Below, in pieces: positions 17,903 through 29,958 of a stretch of 64,000 nucleotides of DNA. The stretch covers positions 372,001-436,000 of the forward strand of contig NZ_FNCA01000001.1 in the NCBI RefSeq assembly GCF_900100715.1, read 5' to 3'. The stretch's first letter is position 1, and every line of letters starts with the position of its first letter. The stretch comes from Methanolobus vulcani (GTDB taxonomy: Archaea > Halobacteriota > Methanosarcinia > Methanosarcinales > Methanosarcinaceae). The notes beneath the pieces were generated by a model that did not search any database, was not told the DNA's origin, and saw nothing but the letters and a program-made list of their open reading frames with translations. The position numbers and the translations under genes were made by a program.

Positions 17903-20900
17903 ATGCAAAGGGATTCGGCGGAATACAGAACATTATTTGAAAAAAACCACACTCCTATGCTGTTGGTTGATCCTGATAAACTGGATATCATTGACGCCAA
18001 TAGTACTGCCTGCAAATATTATGAATCATACCATGAAGAACTGACCCGGATGAAAATATTTGATATCATCACACATCCTGAAGAAGAATGTAGGCAATGT
18101 GTCAGCAGAGCACTTAATGGACAACAGGATCAGTTCATCTGTACTTCTCAGTTTCCGGACAAAGAAAAACATGATGTTGAAATTTCTACAATACCAATTA
18201 AAATAGAAGATAAATACATACTCTGCTTCAGTATTATTGATATAACCAGAATAAAAGAAGCAGAAAAAGAACTTCATACAACGGAAAAAAGGTTAAAGAG
18301 CCTTGTAGAGATCCTGCAATCAAAACATGAATCCATTCATGAAGCACTGGACTATGCACTTGAGGAAGCTATCCGTTTAACAGAAAGCAATGTGGGTTAC
18401 ATTTTCTATTATAGTGAAAAAGAAAAACTATTCACTTTGAACTCATGGTCCAGAAATGCAATGAAAGAATGCAATGTCATAGATATACAAACAGTTTACA
18501 AACTTGAAGAGACAGGAGTCTGGGGGGAACCTGTAAGACAACGCAAACCAATTATTGTAAATGACTTCCATGCACCAAACTCCCTGGTCAAAGGATATCC
18601 AGAAGGACATGTCAAAATTGATAAGTTCCTGGGCGTACCCATTTTCAGAAATGGAAAAATTGTTGCTGTCATAGGTGTTGCCAACAAAGAATTGGATTAT
18701 ACTGATAACGATGCCTTTCAGCTAACTCTTCTCATGGATTCAGTATGGAAAGCTATAGGCCAGATAGGTGCAGAAGAAGCTCTCCGGGAAAGTGAAAAGA
18801 AATACCGTGGTCTTTTTGAGAATAGCATCAGTGGAGTAGTGATCGCTGAGATACTTAGAGATGAAAATGGAACTCCAATCGATTTTGTTTTCCAGGAAGT
18901 AAATGAGTTTTTTGAAAATAATACCGGACTTAAAGCCGAAGACATAATAGGAAAACGTGTAACTGAAGTTTATCCCGGTATGGAAAAAAAGGAGAACACA
19001 ATTCTTGGCCTGCATCTGAAAGTAGCAAACAATGGAAAGCCTATTAGTACTGAGATATATTCTGAAGAATTAAACAAGTACTTCAACATTAACGTTTATC
19101 TGATCGAAAAGAACGTTGTGACCAGTATTTACCGAGACATTACAAGGCGCAAGGAGATGGAGATAGAACTTGGAGAAAGCCGGGAAATATACCAGATGCT
19201 CTCTGATCTGACGTTTGAAGGGATCACTATTCATGACAACGGTGTCATCCTTGAGGTAAACGAAGCTGTGTATCGCATGACGGGATACACAAAAGAAGAA
19301 CTTTTGGGCAGGAACATTCTGGAAGTACTTGCACATCCTGATGACGTTGCCAACATCCGTCAACAGATCAAAAATGATACTGCAAAGCCCTATGAGATTC
19401 GCGTTATAAGAAAAGATGGTACTGTATACCCTGCAGAAATAGAATCACATACTTTTATGTATAAAGGAAAGAAGGTTCGCGTAGCTGCAGCAAGAGATAT
19501 TACAGAGCGTAAAAAAGCCGAGCAGGAACGCAGGGAAAATGAAGAGAGATTCAAAACACTCCACAGCGCATCTTTTAGTGGAATTTTTATTCATAAGGAC
19601 AACATCATAATTGACTGCAACCAGGGACTTGCAGAGATGACTGGCTACACGGTTGATGAACTGATCGGAATGGATGGACTGCTACTTACAGATAAAGATT
19701 ACAGAGATGAAGTAGTAAGCAAGATCGGAGTAGATTATCAAAAACCATATGAGGTAATGGGAGTTCGAAAAGATGGAACCAAGTATCCACTTGAAGCACA
19801 TGGAAAAGATATCCCATATAATGGTGAAAAGGTCAGAGTTGTTGAGTTCAGGGACAGAACAGAACAGAAAGAAGCTGAAGAAGAATTGAAACTGACAAGT
19901 GACAGACTTAAGCTGGCAACACGGGCTGGAGGAGTGGGGATATGGGATCTGGATCTGCTAAACAATGATCTTGTATGGGATGAACAAATGCTCAATCTAT
20001 ATGGTATCACAAAAAATGATTTCAGTGGTACCCTTGAAGACTGGCAGAAACTTGTTCATCCTGAAGATTTTGAAAAAGGTGATGAAGAAGCCAGGATGGC
20101 ACTTCGGGGAGAGAAAGAATACGATACTGAATTCCGCATTATCCGACCTGATGGAAATATCCGCACCATCCGATCTCTTGCCCTTGTCCTGCGAGATGGA
20201 AAAGATAATCCTGTACGCATGATCGGTATGAATTGGGACATAACAGCTCAGAAAGAAGCTGAAAAAGCCCTCAAAGAAAGTGAGGAAAAACTAAGGCTGT
20301 TCATAGAACATGCACCAGTATCAATAGCGATGCTGGACCGCGATATGAGACACATTGCAGTAAGTCGCAGATGGCTTGAAGATACAAAACTTACTGGACA
20401 AGACATCATCGGACTAACACATTATGAAGTATACCCGGATCTTAGTGAGGAAGTTAAAGAAGCACATCATCGAGCGCTGAAAGGAGAAATTGTTCGCAAA
20501 GAAGAAGATAATACCACGCTACCTGATGGAAATATGGTATGGAATCGTTGGGAAGTCAGACCATGGAAAGCAGCTGATGGTACAGTTGGTGGAATAATCA
20601 TTTTCTCTGAAAATATCACGGAAAGAAAAAAAGCTGAAATTGCGCTCAAGGAAAGTGAGTCTCTTCTGAAAGAGGTAGGAAATATCGCTAATGTCGGAGG
20701 ATGGGAGTCTGATGTAGCAAGTGGAATCACTAAATGGACGCCTGAAGTATACAATATCTTTGAGACTGATCCTGATTTTGATACTAGTTCTCAAAATACA
20801 TTGGATTATTATCCCCCGGGTTCAAGAGAGATCATTGAAGAAGCATTCAACAATGCCATTGAGAAAGCTGAGCCTTATGATCTTGAATTGGAATTTGTCT

Positions 20901-23900
20901 CTGCAAAAGGCAATCATAAATGGATAAGAACAATTGGAAGCCCCACAATAGAAAATGGAAAAGTGTTAAAGGTAACCGGAACATTTCAGGATATAACTGA
21001 ACGCAAGGATGCTGAGAAAAAACTGCGTGATAGTGAGAAAAAACTAAGGTTGTTCATAGAGCAGGCTCCAGCATCAATAATGATGTTAGACCGCAATATG
21101 CGACACATAGCCATAAGTCATAGATGGCTTGAAAATATTAACCGTCCTGATCAGAATGTTATCGGACTATCACATTACGAATTATACCCAGATCTTAGTG
21201 ACGAAACTAAAGAAGCGCATCAGCGCGCTTTAAAAGGGGAAGTTATCCGAAAAGACGAAGATATGGTCACACTACCTGACGGTAGAAAAATATGGTCTCG
21301 TTGGGAAGCAAGACCATGGAAAGCAGCCGATGGTACTATTGGTGGAATTACGATTTTTGCAGAAGATATCACAGAAAGAAAACAAGCACAAGATAAACTT
21401 CGTGAAAGTGAAGCTTTTCTGAGTGAAGTTGGAAGGATCGGCAAAATTGGCGGATGGGAACTTGATGTAATATCAAATGAGATTACATTTACGCCAGAAG
21501 TTGCAAGGATCCATGAAACTGAAGAGATCAACACTTATGATAAAGCAATAGAACGTTTTGCTCCGGAGTCACGAACCATAATCGAAAAAGCAATGAAAAT
21601 TGCAATCGAAAAAGGTGAACCTATTGATCGCGAACTCAAGATCATTACTGAAAATAGAAAACATAAATGGGTAAGGGCAAGTGCTCGTCCTAAAATAATT
21701 GATGGAAAAGTCCTAAAAATAACCGGTACACTGCAGGATATTACAGAACGTAAGGATATGGAACAGGAACTCAGGGAAAGCCATGAAAAATACCAGATGC
21801 TTTCTGATGCTACCATGGAAGGTATTGTCTTCCATGATAATGGCATTGTTCTTGATGTAAATCAAGCCGTGATCCGTGGTACTGGGTATTCAAAAAAAGA
21901 GTTATTGGGAAAGAATATTCTTAAAATGGTTATCCATCCTGACGACATAGACATAGCCTTCCAGAAGATGAAAAATAAGGTTTCAAAACCTTATGAAGCT
22001 CGTTGTATCAGGAAAGAGGGATCCGAATTCCCAATTGAAATTGAATCCTATCGCATAACCTACAAGGGAAAAAATGTCCGTGTTGCAGCAATAAGAGACA
22101 TCACTGAACGTAAGAAAGCCGAACGGGAACTCAAAGAAAGTGAAGAAAGGTTCAAAGCACTACACAATGCATCTTTTGGTGGGATTACCATTCATGATAA
22201 AGGACTGATCCTTGATTGTAATCAGGGTCTTTCTGAAATAACAGGATACTCGCATGATGAATTAATTGGAATGGATGGACTGCTGCTGATAGCCGAAACT
22301 AACAGGGATCTGGTAATGTCCAATATCCTTGAAGGATATGAGAAACCATATGAAGCAATAGGATGTCGCAAAGATGGAACTGAATATCCCCTCAGGCTTG
22401 AAGCAAAGAATATACCATACAAAGGAAAACAGACAAGAGTTGTCGAGTTCAGGGACATAACAGAACAAAAGCAGGTTGAAAATGCTTTGCGTGAGAAGAC
22501 CGAAGAACTTGAGCGTTATTTTACATCCAGTCTTGACATGCTATGTATTGCTAACACCGAAGGCGAATTTATTCGCTTGAACCCGGAATGGGAAAACGTG
22601 CTTGGATACACTGTCAGTGAGCTGGAAAAACATAACTTTATGGACTTTGTACATCCGGATGACAAAAAAGCTACCATTGAAGCTATTGCAACACTTGCCA
22701 ACCAGAACGAGGTCCGAAACTTCGTAAATCGTTATCGTGCCAAGAATGGAATTTATCACTGGCTTGAGTGGCGTTCTGTTCCAATAGGAAAACTTATCTA
22801 TTCAGTAGCAAGGGACATCACAAAACGCAAGGAATACGAAGAAAAGTTGCTTGAAAGAGAATCTCTTCTTACAGAAATGGGAGATATTGCAAAGATTGGC
22901 GGATGGGAACTTGATCTGCTGACCAACAAAGCTGCATGGACTCCTGAAGTTGCAAAGATACATGAACTGGATTATGATGAGGCGGCAAATATTGAGATGG
23001 GACTAACATATTACCCTTCCGGATCCAGAGAAATACTTGAAAAATCAATTAATGAACTCATAGAAAAAGGTACATCCTATGAACTCGAACTTGAATTCAT
23101 AACAGCTAAAGGAAAACATAAATGGGTCAGAACAAGTGGTTATCCTAAGATAGTAAATGGAAAGATCATAAAAGTAACAGGCACACTTCAGGACATTACA
23201 GAACGTAAGAGTGCAGAGGAAAAGCTGCTGGAATATGCGGAGGAACTGGAAGATAAAAATGTCGAACTTGACAAAGCTCTGATCATAGCAGAGGAAGCTA
23301 CCAGAGCAAAAAGTGATTTCTTGGCCAACATGTCACATGAGATCCGCACTCCAATGAATGGTGTAATAGGAATGACAAACCTTCTCTTCACTACACAGCT
23401 AAATGAAGAGCAGAAACACTACGTAGATACTGTAAAAAAAAGCGGGGAAACTCTGCTTGAACTTATCAATGATATTCTTGATATCTCCAAGATAGAAGCA
23501 GGAAAGCTGGAAATTGATGAAACGGACATAAACCTTCAGGAACTACTGGAGGAACTGGCAACCCTTCTGTCTGTAAAAGCACATGAAAAAGGACTTGAGT
23601 TTATATGTATAGCTGATCCTGAAGTACCGTTGAATATCAAGGCAGACCCTGCAAGGCTTAAACAGATACTTATCAATCTCGGCGGTAATGCAGTAAAATT
23701 CACACATGAAGGTGAAGTTGTTATAAGAGTAACCCTTGAATCAGAAACTGATTCTGAAGCTACACTACGTTTCTCTGTAAATGATACAGGTATTGGAATT
23801 CCTGCAGAGAAAAAGAACTTACTTTTCCAGAAATTCAGTCAGGTTGACACTTCAACAACACGTTACTACGGTGGAACAGGACTTGGACTCGCAATTTCAA

Positions 23901-25231
23901 AGGAACTTGTTGAACTGATGAACGGTGAGATAGACTTTGAAAGCAAGGAAGGAAAAGGTTCAGAGTTCTGGTTCAAACTGAACTTTGAGAAGTGCCCCGG
24001 AAAAGATTATTCTGATAAACACCACCCGGAGGTTGAAGGTATTCACATACTTGTGGTGGATGATAATGAAAATAACCGTGAAGTACTGGTGAAGCTTCTT
24101 GGTTCATGGAATATGAAAGTAGAGGAAGCAAAAGACGGACCTTCAGCAATCCAGAAGCTTTTCAAAGCACATGAGGAAGGAGAACCATTCCAGATAGCTA
24201 TTCTGGATATGCAAATGCCAGGAATGGACGGTGCTCTGCTGGGGCGTATCATAAAATCTGACAAGGATTTGAGCGCGATCTCATTGATAATGCTAAGTTC
24301 TGCAGAACTGATGACTGAAAGCTGGAACCAGAATAAAAACAACTTTGCAGCCAGCCTTTCAAAACCCATCAAATCCTCCATACTATTCGCTAAATTATTA
24401 TCACTGCTTTCCGATGCTTCAAAAGCTGAAAGAAAAAAGACTTATGAAGAAGAGAACAAAGTATCCGGCATAGATCACGATGGACGGATACTACTTGTAG
24501 AAGATAATGTTGTCAACCAGCATGTTGCCCAGAGTATGCTCCAAAAGCTTGGTATTACTGCAGATGTTGCAAATAATGGACTGGAAGCCATTGAAGCCCT
24601 GGAAACAATACCTTATGACCTTGTATTTATGGACATCCAGATGCCTGAGATGGATGGGATGGAAGCAAGCAAACACATACGCAATAAACAATCTTCGGTC
24701 ATCAACCATGATGTTCCTATTATTGCTATGACTGCACATGCAATGAAAGGGGACGAAGAAAAATGTATAGAAGCAGGCATGAACGACTACATGTCAAAAC
24801 CCATTAGTCTGAAATTGCTTGCCGGCAAAATAGACAAATGGCTGAAGCATGATGCAAAAAAGAGTTATACAAACAATTATCAGGATAAGAATGTCAAAGA
24901 ACCTCTGATATTTGATTATGAACAATTTATGGAAAATATCATGGATGATATTGACATGGCAAGGGAGATCATTGAGATATTCTATAAAAATGCACCTCGT
25001 CAGCTTGAAGAGCTAAAGGAAGCTATTGACAAAAAGGAAATAGAGAATATCATAAATAGTGCACATTCATTAAAAGGCGCTTCGGCAAGTGTTGGTGGAA
25101 TGGCATTGAGTGATATTTCTGCCAGTATTCAAAATCAAGCAAGTTCCGGACAGATAGATAAGGTTATGGAGATTCTGCCTGAACTGGAAAAGAATTATAA
25201 TCTCCTTGTCAAAGAATTAGATAAAATATAA
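17903..25231 (+). CDS. Giant hybrid histidine kinase: 13 PAS, GAF, HisKA-HATPase, two receivers, Hpt
   Basis: This soluble 2442-residue phosphorelay protein has no transmembrane segment. It begins with a PAS unit (1-125), a GAF domain (about 135-295) and then twelve more PAS units ending near 1775, each closed by a D(I)TERK-type linker. HisKA follows with its His at residue 1812 (NMSHEIRTPMNG), then HATPase to about 2035 with NDTGIGIP and GGTGLGLAIS. Receiver 1 has Asp 2102 (LDMQMPGMDG), receiver 2 has Asp 2244 (MDIQMPEMDG), and the Hpt His is 2388 (AHSLKGASASVGG). Blocks of two PAS units are duplicated. The ligands are unknown. It could relay to the neighbouring signalling genes, but no separate output regulator is adjacent. 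Confidence 0.95.
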   Translation: MQRDSAEYRTLFEKNHTPMLLVDPDKLDIIDANSTACKYYESYHEELTRMKIFDIITHPEEECRQCVSRALNGQQDQFICTSQFPDKEKHDVEISTIPIKIEDKYILCFSIIDITRIKEAEKELHTTEKRLKSLVEILQSKHESIHEALDYALEEAIRLTESNVGYIFYYSEKEKLFTLNSWSRNAMKECNVIDIQTVYKLEETGVWGEPVRQRKPIIVNDFHAPNSLVKGYPEGHVKIDKFLGVPIFRNGKIVAVIGVANKELDYTDNDAFQLTLLMDSVWKAIGQIGAEEALRESEKKYRGLFENSISGVVIAEILRDENGTPIDFVFQEVNEFFENNTGLKAEDIIGKRVTEVYPGMEKKENTILGLHLKVANNGKPISTEIYSEELNKYFNINVYLIEKNVVTSIYRDITRRKEMEIELGESREIYQMLSDLTFEGITIHDNGVILEVNEAVYRMTGYTKEELLGRNILEVLAHPDDVANIRQQIKNDTAKPYEIRVIRKDGTVYPAEIESHTFMYKGKKVRVAAARDITERKKAEQERRENEERFKTLHSASFSGIFIHKDNIIIDCNQGLAEMTGYTVDELIGMDGLLLTDKDYRDEVVSKIGVDYQKPYEVMGVRKDGTKYPLEAHGKDIPYNGEKVRVVEFRDRTEQKEAEEELKLTSDRLKLATRAGGVGIWDLDLLNNDLVWDEQMLNLYGITKNDFSGTLEDWQKLVHPEDFEKGDEEARMALRGEKEYDTEFRIIRPDGNIRTIRSLALVLRDGKDNPVRMIGMNWDITAQKEAEKALKESEEKLRLFIEHAPVSIAMLDRDMRHIAVSRRWLEDTKLTGQDIIGLTHYEVYPDLSEEVKEAHHRALKGEIVRKEEDNTTLPDGNMVWNRWEVRPWKAADGTVGGIIIFSENITERKKAEIALKESESLLKEVGNIANVGGWESDVASGITKWTPEVYNIFETDPDFDTSSQNTLDYYPPGSREIIEEAFNNAIEKAEPYDLELEFVSAKGNHKWIRTIGSPTIENGKVLKVTGTFQDITERKDAEKKLRDSEKKLRLFIEQAPASIMMLDRNMRHIAISHRWLENINRPDQNVIGLSHYELYPDLSDETKEAHQRALKGEVIRKDEDMVTLPDGRKIWSRWEARPWKAADGTIGGITIFAEDITERKQAQDKLRESEAFLSEVGRIGKIGGWELDVISNEITFTPEVARIHETEEINTYDKAIERFAPESRTIIEKAMKIAIEKGEPIDRELKIITENRKHKWVRASARPKIIDGKVLKITGTLQDITERKDMEQELRESHEKYQMLSDATMEGIVFHDNGIVLDVNQAVIRGTGYSKKELLGKNILKMVIHPDDIDIAFQKMKNKVSKPYEARCIRKEGSEFPIEIESYRITYKGKNVRVAAIRDITERKKAERELKESEERFKALHNASFGGITIHDKGLILDCNQGLSEITGYSHDELIGMDGLLLIAETNRDLVMSNILEGYEKPYEAIGCRKDGTEYPLRLEAKNIPYKGKQTRVVEFRDITEQKQVENALREKTEELERYFTSSLDMLCIANTEGEFIRLNPEWENVLGYTVSELEKHNFMDFVHPDDKKATIEAIATLANQNEVRNFVNRYRAKNGIYHWLEWRSVPIGKLIYSVARDITKRKEYEEKLLERESLLTEMGDIAKIGGWELDLLTNKAAWTPEVAKIHELDYDEAANIEMGLTYYPSGSREILEKSINELIEKGTSYELELEFITAKGKHKWVRTSGYPKIVNGKIIKVTGTLQDITERKSAEEKLLEYAEELEDKNVELDKALIIAEEATRAKSDFLANMSHEIRTPMNGVIGMTNLLFTTQLNEEQKHYVDTVKKSGETLLELINDILDISKIEAGKLEIDETDINLQELLEELATLLSVKAHEKGLEFICIADPEVPLNIKADPARLKQILINLGGNAVKFTHEGEVVIRVTLESETDSEATLRFSVNDTGIGIPAEKKNLLFQKFSQVDTSTTRYYGGTGLGLAISKELVELMNGEIDFESKEGKGSEFWFKLNFEKCPGKDYSDKHHPEVEGIHILVVDDNENNREVLVKLLGSWNMKVEEAKDGPSAIQKLFKAHEEGEPFQIAILDMQMPGMDGALLGRIIKSDKDLSAISLIMLSSAELMTESWNQNKNNFAASLSKPIKSSILFAKLLSLLSDASKAERKKTYEEENKVSGIDHDGRILLVEDNVVNQHVAQSMLQKLGITADVANNGLEAIEALETIPYDLVFMDIQMPEMDGMEASKHIRNKQSSVINHDVPIIAMTAHAMKGDEEKCIEAGMNDYMSKPISLKLLAGKIDKWLKHDAKKSYTNNYQDKNVKEPLIFDYEQFMENIMDDIDMAREIIEIFYKNAPRQLEELKEAIDKKEIENIINSAHSLKGASASVGGMALSDISASIQNQASSGQIDKVMEILPELEKNYNLLVKELDKI

Positions 25232-25285
25232 AGACGATATATCTTTTTTACAATTCGTCTTATTAAAAAAGAGATTTACAAACAA

Positions 25286-25318
25286 CAGCTCAACCAGAGC
25301 TGCCGTTTGTTTTGTTTG
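25286..25318 (+). terminator. Hairpin with T-rich tail after the giant kinase
   Basis: CAGCTC pairs with GAGCTG around loop AACCA at 25286-25302, followed by a T-rich stretch to 25318. A looser AAGACGA/TCGTCTT stem lies just upstream, directly after the stop. Both sit between converging genes. Confidence 0.5.
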
Positions 25319-25341
25319 TGTTGTTTCTATTCTTTCTCAGA

Positions 25342-28300
25342 TCAGACAAATGCATTTTCCGGGAAAGAGGAAAACATATCATTTACCTGCGAAGAATCGT
25401 CGATATCCAGATCCTCATTTTTTGCTGATGATGTATTGATGCATAACTTATCTATACGGAACTTGGCAACCACAGACTGCATTCCAGAGGCAACCTCTGC
25501 AAGTTCTTCGGCAGCTCTGGCAAGCTCATGCATAGAAGCTGTCTGTTCCTGAACAGAAGCGGAAGCCTGTTCTGCTCCTGCAGCAGACTCTTCAGAAATT
25601 GCAGATACTTCCTCAACAGAACTTGTAACCTGCTCAATGGATGCAGACTGTTCCTCTGCTGCTGCAGCTATCTCCTGAACCATCCTCACAATTACATTTC
25701 CTGCTTCAACAACTTCACCAATTGCAGCAACTGAGTGTTCCAGGGACTCTGCTCCGGTATCAACTTCCTCTGCACCCTTCTTCATGGATGAAACAGCTTC
25801 ATGAGTTCCACTTTGCATCTGACCTATCAGTTCTGCTATCTGCTTGGCAGCATTACCTGAATCTTCAGCAAGCTTTCTAACTTCATCTGCTACTACTGCA
25901 AATCCACGACCATGTTCTCCTGCTCTTGCAGCCTCAATGGCAGCATTCAGAGCAAGCAGGTTTGTCTGGTCTGCAATGTTCGTTATCAGGTTAACAATTT
26001 CCCCTATCTGCTTGGATTTCTCATCAAGTTCGTTGATCACATTTGAAGAATCCCCTACAGCAGACTTTATGCCTGCCATTTTGAACTTAAGATCCTCAGA
26101 CATCTGACCAAGGTTCTGTATCAGGGTATTTGACTGAACTGCACTATCGGCAGCGCTGCTTGAATTGGAAGCAACTTCCTGGACCGTGCGGCTCATATCA
26201 CCCATTGCATGGGATACCTCCTCAGCTTTCTGAGACTGGACCTGTGTTCCCTTGGAGATCTCAGTTACTGTTGTTGTTAGCTGTTCGGCAGTAGCTGATA
26301 ACTCTTCACTGGATGAGGACATCTGCTGTGCAGTAGCCGCAATACTCTCTGCATTATCAGTTACAAGAGCAACGATCTCATTCAATGAAACCCTGCAGTT
26401 CTCTACACCATCGGTCAGCTGTACAAAGTCTCCTACACCACGTACATTAATTTTTCTTGTCAGGTCCCTGGCTGAGATAGACTCCAGAACTTCACATGAA
26501 TCAGTGATAATAGCTTGCAGACTGTCACCGAATCCATCAAGTGTATCGCTTAACTGTTTGAAATCACCCTTCGCATCAATGCTTACCCTTGTATTAAGAT
26601 CACCATCAGCATAAGCATTAATTACTCTGGCTGTCTCATTGATCGGGCCAACGACCGCATCCAGACAATTATTGACGCCTTCAACAATAGCACGATAGTC
26701 ACCACGGTGTACCGACACATCGGCACGGGTACTTAGTTCACCATTAACTCCTGCCTCTGCAAGCATATTGGCATCAGAAACCAGAGCATTGATGGCATCG
26801 ATACATTGGTTAAGGTTGTTCTTGATGGTGTTGAAATCACCGTTGTACTCATCAGTGATCTTATCCGGAATAGCACCGCTGGATATGAAATCAACATAAT
26901 CTGCAGCAACATTCAGAGGACCGATAACAGCATCAAGAGTGTTGTTAACACCTTCGACAATGGCACGATAATCACCCTGATGTCTGGAAGCATCAGCACG
27001 GGTGCTGAGTTTACCTTCAACTGCAGCTTCTGAAAGCATATTAGCATCGGAGATAAGTGCATTAATAGCATCGATACACTGGTTAAGGTTATTCTTGATG
27101 GTGTTGAAATCACCGTTGTACTCATCAGTGATCTTTTCTGGAATATCACCATCAGAGATGCGAGCAACATAATCAGCTGCTACATTCAGAGGACCAATTA
27201 CAGCATCAAGAGTGTCATTGACACCTTCAACAATAGCACGATAGTCACCCTGATGTTTGGTTGCATCGGCACGAGTATCGAGCTGACCTTCAACAGCAGC
27301 TCTTGAAAGCATGTTAGCATCGAAAACAAGTGCGTTGACTGCATCAATGCACTGGTTAAGGTTGTCCTTGATCTCATTGAAATCACCACGATAATCATCA
27401 GTGATATGGTCAGGAACATCTCCTTTTGAAATGCGGTCAACATATTCTGCAGCAACATTAAGAGGACCTATTACTGAATCAAGAGTATTGTTCACACCTT
27501 CAACGATAGCACGGAAATCACCTTGATGCCTTGTTTCATCAGCACGTGTATCAAGTCTTCCTTCTACAGCTGCTTGTGACAGCATATTAGCATCAGCTAT
27601 CATAGCATTGATGGCATCGATACATTGGTTAAGGTTGTCCTTGATCTCATTGAAGTCACCATAGTATTCATCGGTGATTTTTTCAGGAATATCACCCTTA
27701 GAGATACGATCGATGTATTCAGCAGAAACGTTGAGAGGACCAATAACAGCATCAAGAGTATCATTAACACCTTCAACAATAGCACGATAGTCACCTAAAT
27801 GCCTGTTTGCATCGGCACGGGTGGCAAGTTTACCCTCAACAGCAGCCCTTGAAAGCATGTTGGCATCAACAACAAGTGCATTTATAGCATCGATACACTG
27901 ATTAAGATTATTCTTGATGGTGTTGAAATCACCATTGTATTCATCTGTGATGTGTTCAGGAATGTTACCACTTGAAATGCGGTCAACATAATCAGCTGCA
28001 ACATTAAGAGGGCCAATGACAGCATCAAGGGTATCATTGACGCCTTCAACGATGGCACGGTAATCACCCTGGTGTTTTGAAGCGTCGGCACGGGTGTCGA
28101 GCTTTCCTTCAACGGCTGCTTTTGATAACATGTTGGCATCTGAAACCAGTGCATTGATGGCATCGATACACTGGTTAAGGTTGTTCTTGATCTCGTTGAA
28201 ATCACCATAGTATTCATCGGTGATATGATCAGGTACTTCACCCTTGGAAATGCGGTCAACATATTCTGCAGCCACATTGAGTGGACCTATAACGGCATCA

Positions 28301-29958
28301 AGAGTGTTATTTACACCATCGATGATACGTCTGTAGTCTCCGAAATGCTTAGTTGCATCGGCACGAACATCAAGCTTTCCTTCAACAGCTGCATCTGCCA
28401 GCATATTAGCATCAGTTATCAGTTCATTGATGGCATCGATACACTGGTTAAGGTTGTCTTTGATCTCGTTGAAATCACCTTTATATTCATCAGTGATCTT
28501 TTGAGGAATATCTCCCTTGGAGATACGGTCAATATATTCGGCGGAAACATTGAGAGGACCGATGACAGCATCAAGAGTGTCATTGACACCGTCAATAATA
28601 GCTTTGAAATCTCCCTGGTGTCTTGAAGCGTCGGCACGGGTGTCGAGCTGACCTTCAACAGCGGCAGCAGAAAGCATATTGGCATCTTCAACAAGTGCAT
28701 TAACTGAATCTATACACATGTTCAGGTTATTCTTGATCTCGTTGAAATCACCTTTATATTCATCAGTAATCGGGGCAGGAACATCACCTTTAGAGATCCT
28801 GTCGATATATTCGGCAGCAACATTAAGAGGACCAATTACTGCATCAAGAACCTGATTGAAGCCCTTTGGAATATCTATGAAATCAATTCCGACATTTGTG
28901 CTTGCCCTCTTGTCAAGTTTACCATCAAGAGTGTCCTTGGTCAGTTGTTTGAAATCATCTACAATGTCATTGATGGATTTTGATATTAGCTTAGAGATCA
29001 GGAATGACATCACAATACCTAGTATTACTGCTAGAATCAGAACAGCTGTCAGTGTAGTAATGGCAGTGTCCATTCCAGCTTGCATCTTTTCTTTCTGGTC
29101 GGCACGTGCCTCTTCGGTTATGGTCTGTACTGAAGTAGCACTCTGCTGCATAGTTTCTTTTGCAGTTATCTGCTTTTCTGAATAAGAAACATAAGAATTA
29201 AAGTCTGCCTTGTAGGCTGTTGCTGCAGTAACTATAGCCTGTGCATTGGCTTTGTCATCCGGATGCTGGAAACGTGAATCAAGAGTTTGTGAAATCGTTA
29301 TAATCTTATCCATAATGTCATTGACATTGTCTGCATATTGCTGATCAACATGTATCATAAAACGCAATCTTTCACCACGTGATTCGAGATTCAATTGCAA
29401 AAGCTGGTTTGCATAATCAACATTCTCAATTTCACTTTTTATGACAGAGTTTTCTGCATTCTGTGCAATTGCGTTGGACAGGTCATTTGACTGTGTTGAA
29501 AGTATTTGATTGATTAGTTCATCAAGAACAAGACCACGGTCTACAAGAGCATCTTCAGCTGTTTGCTTTTGTTTTTCAAGTTCTGCATAGTTATTGAATG
29601 CAGCATTATAATTAAGAGCAGCCGTCTGGACATCATCCATCTGCTGATCATTGGCCGGATCAGTGAAAATGGCTTTTGATGACTCGGTCTGAGCTACTAT
29701 ATCATCTATAATACTGTTTACCTGAGTTGCATATATCTCATCCTGTGTTAATTGATAGTTATCTTCTGCTATGCGGGCATCTTTCATGTATTTTACAAGG
29801 CGGTTCATGTCATCTGCTTTTACCACCCTATCATCAATATTGATAATCCCACTATAACCACCATATCCTACGACAGCGGTTAATAGTAATAATACTGCAA
29901 AACTCCCTATAAGGATATTTTTAATTTTCATATTCTCAAACATTTTATACCTCACCAA
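25342..29958 (-). CDS. Methyl-accepting chemotaxis-type transducer with poly-HAMP repeat array
   Basis: This 1538-residue membrane transducer has a first helix at about 13-35, an extracytoplasmic coiled-coil sensor to about 300, and a second helix at 302-325 ([19 protein letters not shown]). A HAMP follows, then eight near-identical 91-residue units from residue 372 to 1099. Each begins D(A/S)VIGPLNV and contains ITDEYxGDFN, NLNQCIDA(I/V)N, and VEG(K/Q)LDTRAD. A ninth diverged unit precedes the methyl-accepting domain, whose hairpin tip is [22 protein letters not shown]. Such proteins signal to CheA/CheW, and none is adjacent. It may serve taxis or another phosphorelay. No ligand can be inferred. 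Confidence 0.95.
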   Translation of the reverse strand: MVRYKMFENMKIKNILIGSFAVLLLLTAVVGYGGYSGIINIDDRVVKADDMNRLVKYMKDARIAEDNYQLTQDEIYATQVNSIIDDIVAQTESSKAIFTDPANDQQMDDVQTAALNYNAAFNNYAELEKQKQTAEDALVDRGLVLDELINQILSTQSNDLSNAIAQNAENSVIKSEIENVDYANQLLQLNLESRGERLRFMIHVDQQYADNVNDIMDKIITISQTLDSRFQHPDDKANAQAIVTAATAYKADFNSYVSYSEKQITAKETMQQSATSVQTITEEARADQKEKMQAGMDTAITTLTAVLILAVILGIVMSFLISKLISKSINDIVDDFKQLTKDTLDGKLDKRASTNVGIDFIDIPKGFNQVLDAVIGPLNVAAEYIDRISKGDVPAPITDEYKGDFNEIKNNLNMCIDSVNALVEDANMLSAAAVEGQLDTRADASRHQGDFKAIIDGVNDTLDAVIGPLNVSAEYIDRISKGDIPQKITDEYKGDFNEIKDNLNQCIDAINELITDANMLADAAVEGKLDVRADATKHFGDYRRIIDGVNNTLDAVIGPLNVAAEYVDRISKGEVPDHITDEYYGDFNEIKNNLNQCIDAINALVSDANMLSKAAVEGKLDTRADASKHQGDYRAIVEGVNDTLDAVIGPLNVAADYVDRISSGNIPEHITDEYNGDFNTIKNNLNQCIDAINALVVDANMLSRAAVEGKLATRADANRHLGDYRAIVEGVNDTLDAVIGPLNVSAEYIDRISKGDIPEKITDEYYGDFNEIKDNLNQCIDAINAMIADANMLSQAAVEGRLDTRADETRHQGDFRAIVEGVNNTLDSVIGPLNVAAEYVDRISKGDVPDHITDDYRGDFNEIKDNLNQCIDAVNALVFDANMLSRAAVEGQLDTRADATKHQGDYRAIVEGVNDTLDAVIGPLNVAADYVARISDGDIPEKITDEYNGDFNTIKNNLNQCIDAINALISDANMLSEAAVEGKLSTRADASRHQGDYRAIVEGVNNTLDAVIGPLNVAADYVDFISSGAIPDKITDEYNGDFNTIKNNLNQCIDAINALVSDANMLAEAGVNGELSTRADVSVHRGDYRAIVEGVNNCLDAVVGPINETARVINAYADGDLNTRVSIDAKGDFKQLSDTLDGFGDSLQAIITDSCEVLESISARDLTRKINVRGVGDFVQLTDGVENCRVSLNEIVALVTDNAESIAATAQQMSSSSEELSATAEQLTTTVTEISKGTQVQSQKAEEVSHAMGDMSRTVQEVASNSSSAADSAVQSNTLIQNLGQMSEDLKFKMAGIKSAVGDSSNVINELDEKSKQIGEIVNLITNIADQTNLLALNAAIEAARAGEHGRGFAVVADEVRKLAEDSGNAAKQIAELIGQMQSGTHEAVSSMKKGAEEVDTGAESLEHSVAAIGEVVEAGNVIVRMVQEIAAAAEEQSASIEQVTSSVEEVSAISEESAAGAEQASASVQEQTASMHELARAAEELAEVASGMQSVVAKFRIDKLCINTSSAKNEDLDIDDSSQVNDMFSSFPENAFV
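26662..28845 (-). repeat. Eight in-frame 273-bp tandem repeats inside the transducer gene
   Basis: Eight direct repeats of exactly 91 codons span residues 372-1099 without gaps (8 x 273 = 2184 bases). The copies are highly similar in protein and visibly similar in DNA, with alternating subtypes (AAEY/AADY, KGD/SGN, NEIK/NTIK). Such an array is prone to slippage, so the copy number may vary between strains or assemblies. Confidence 0.93.

Noticed and set aside
26662-28845. The regular repeats as a CRISPR array.
   Set aside because: The units are 273 bases, fully coding and contiguous, with no spacer-repeat alternation and no cas genes nearby.
26252-29185. Several long frames on both strands within the poly-HAMP transducer gene.
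   Set aside because: They repeat with the 273-bp period of the real gene and are shadows of the repeats.
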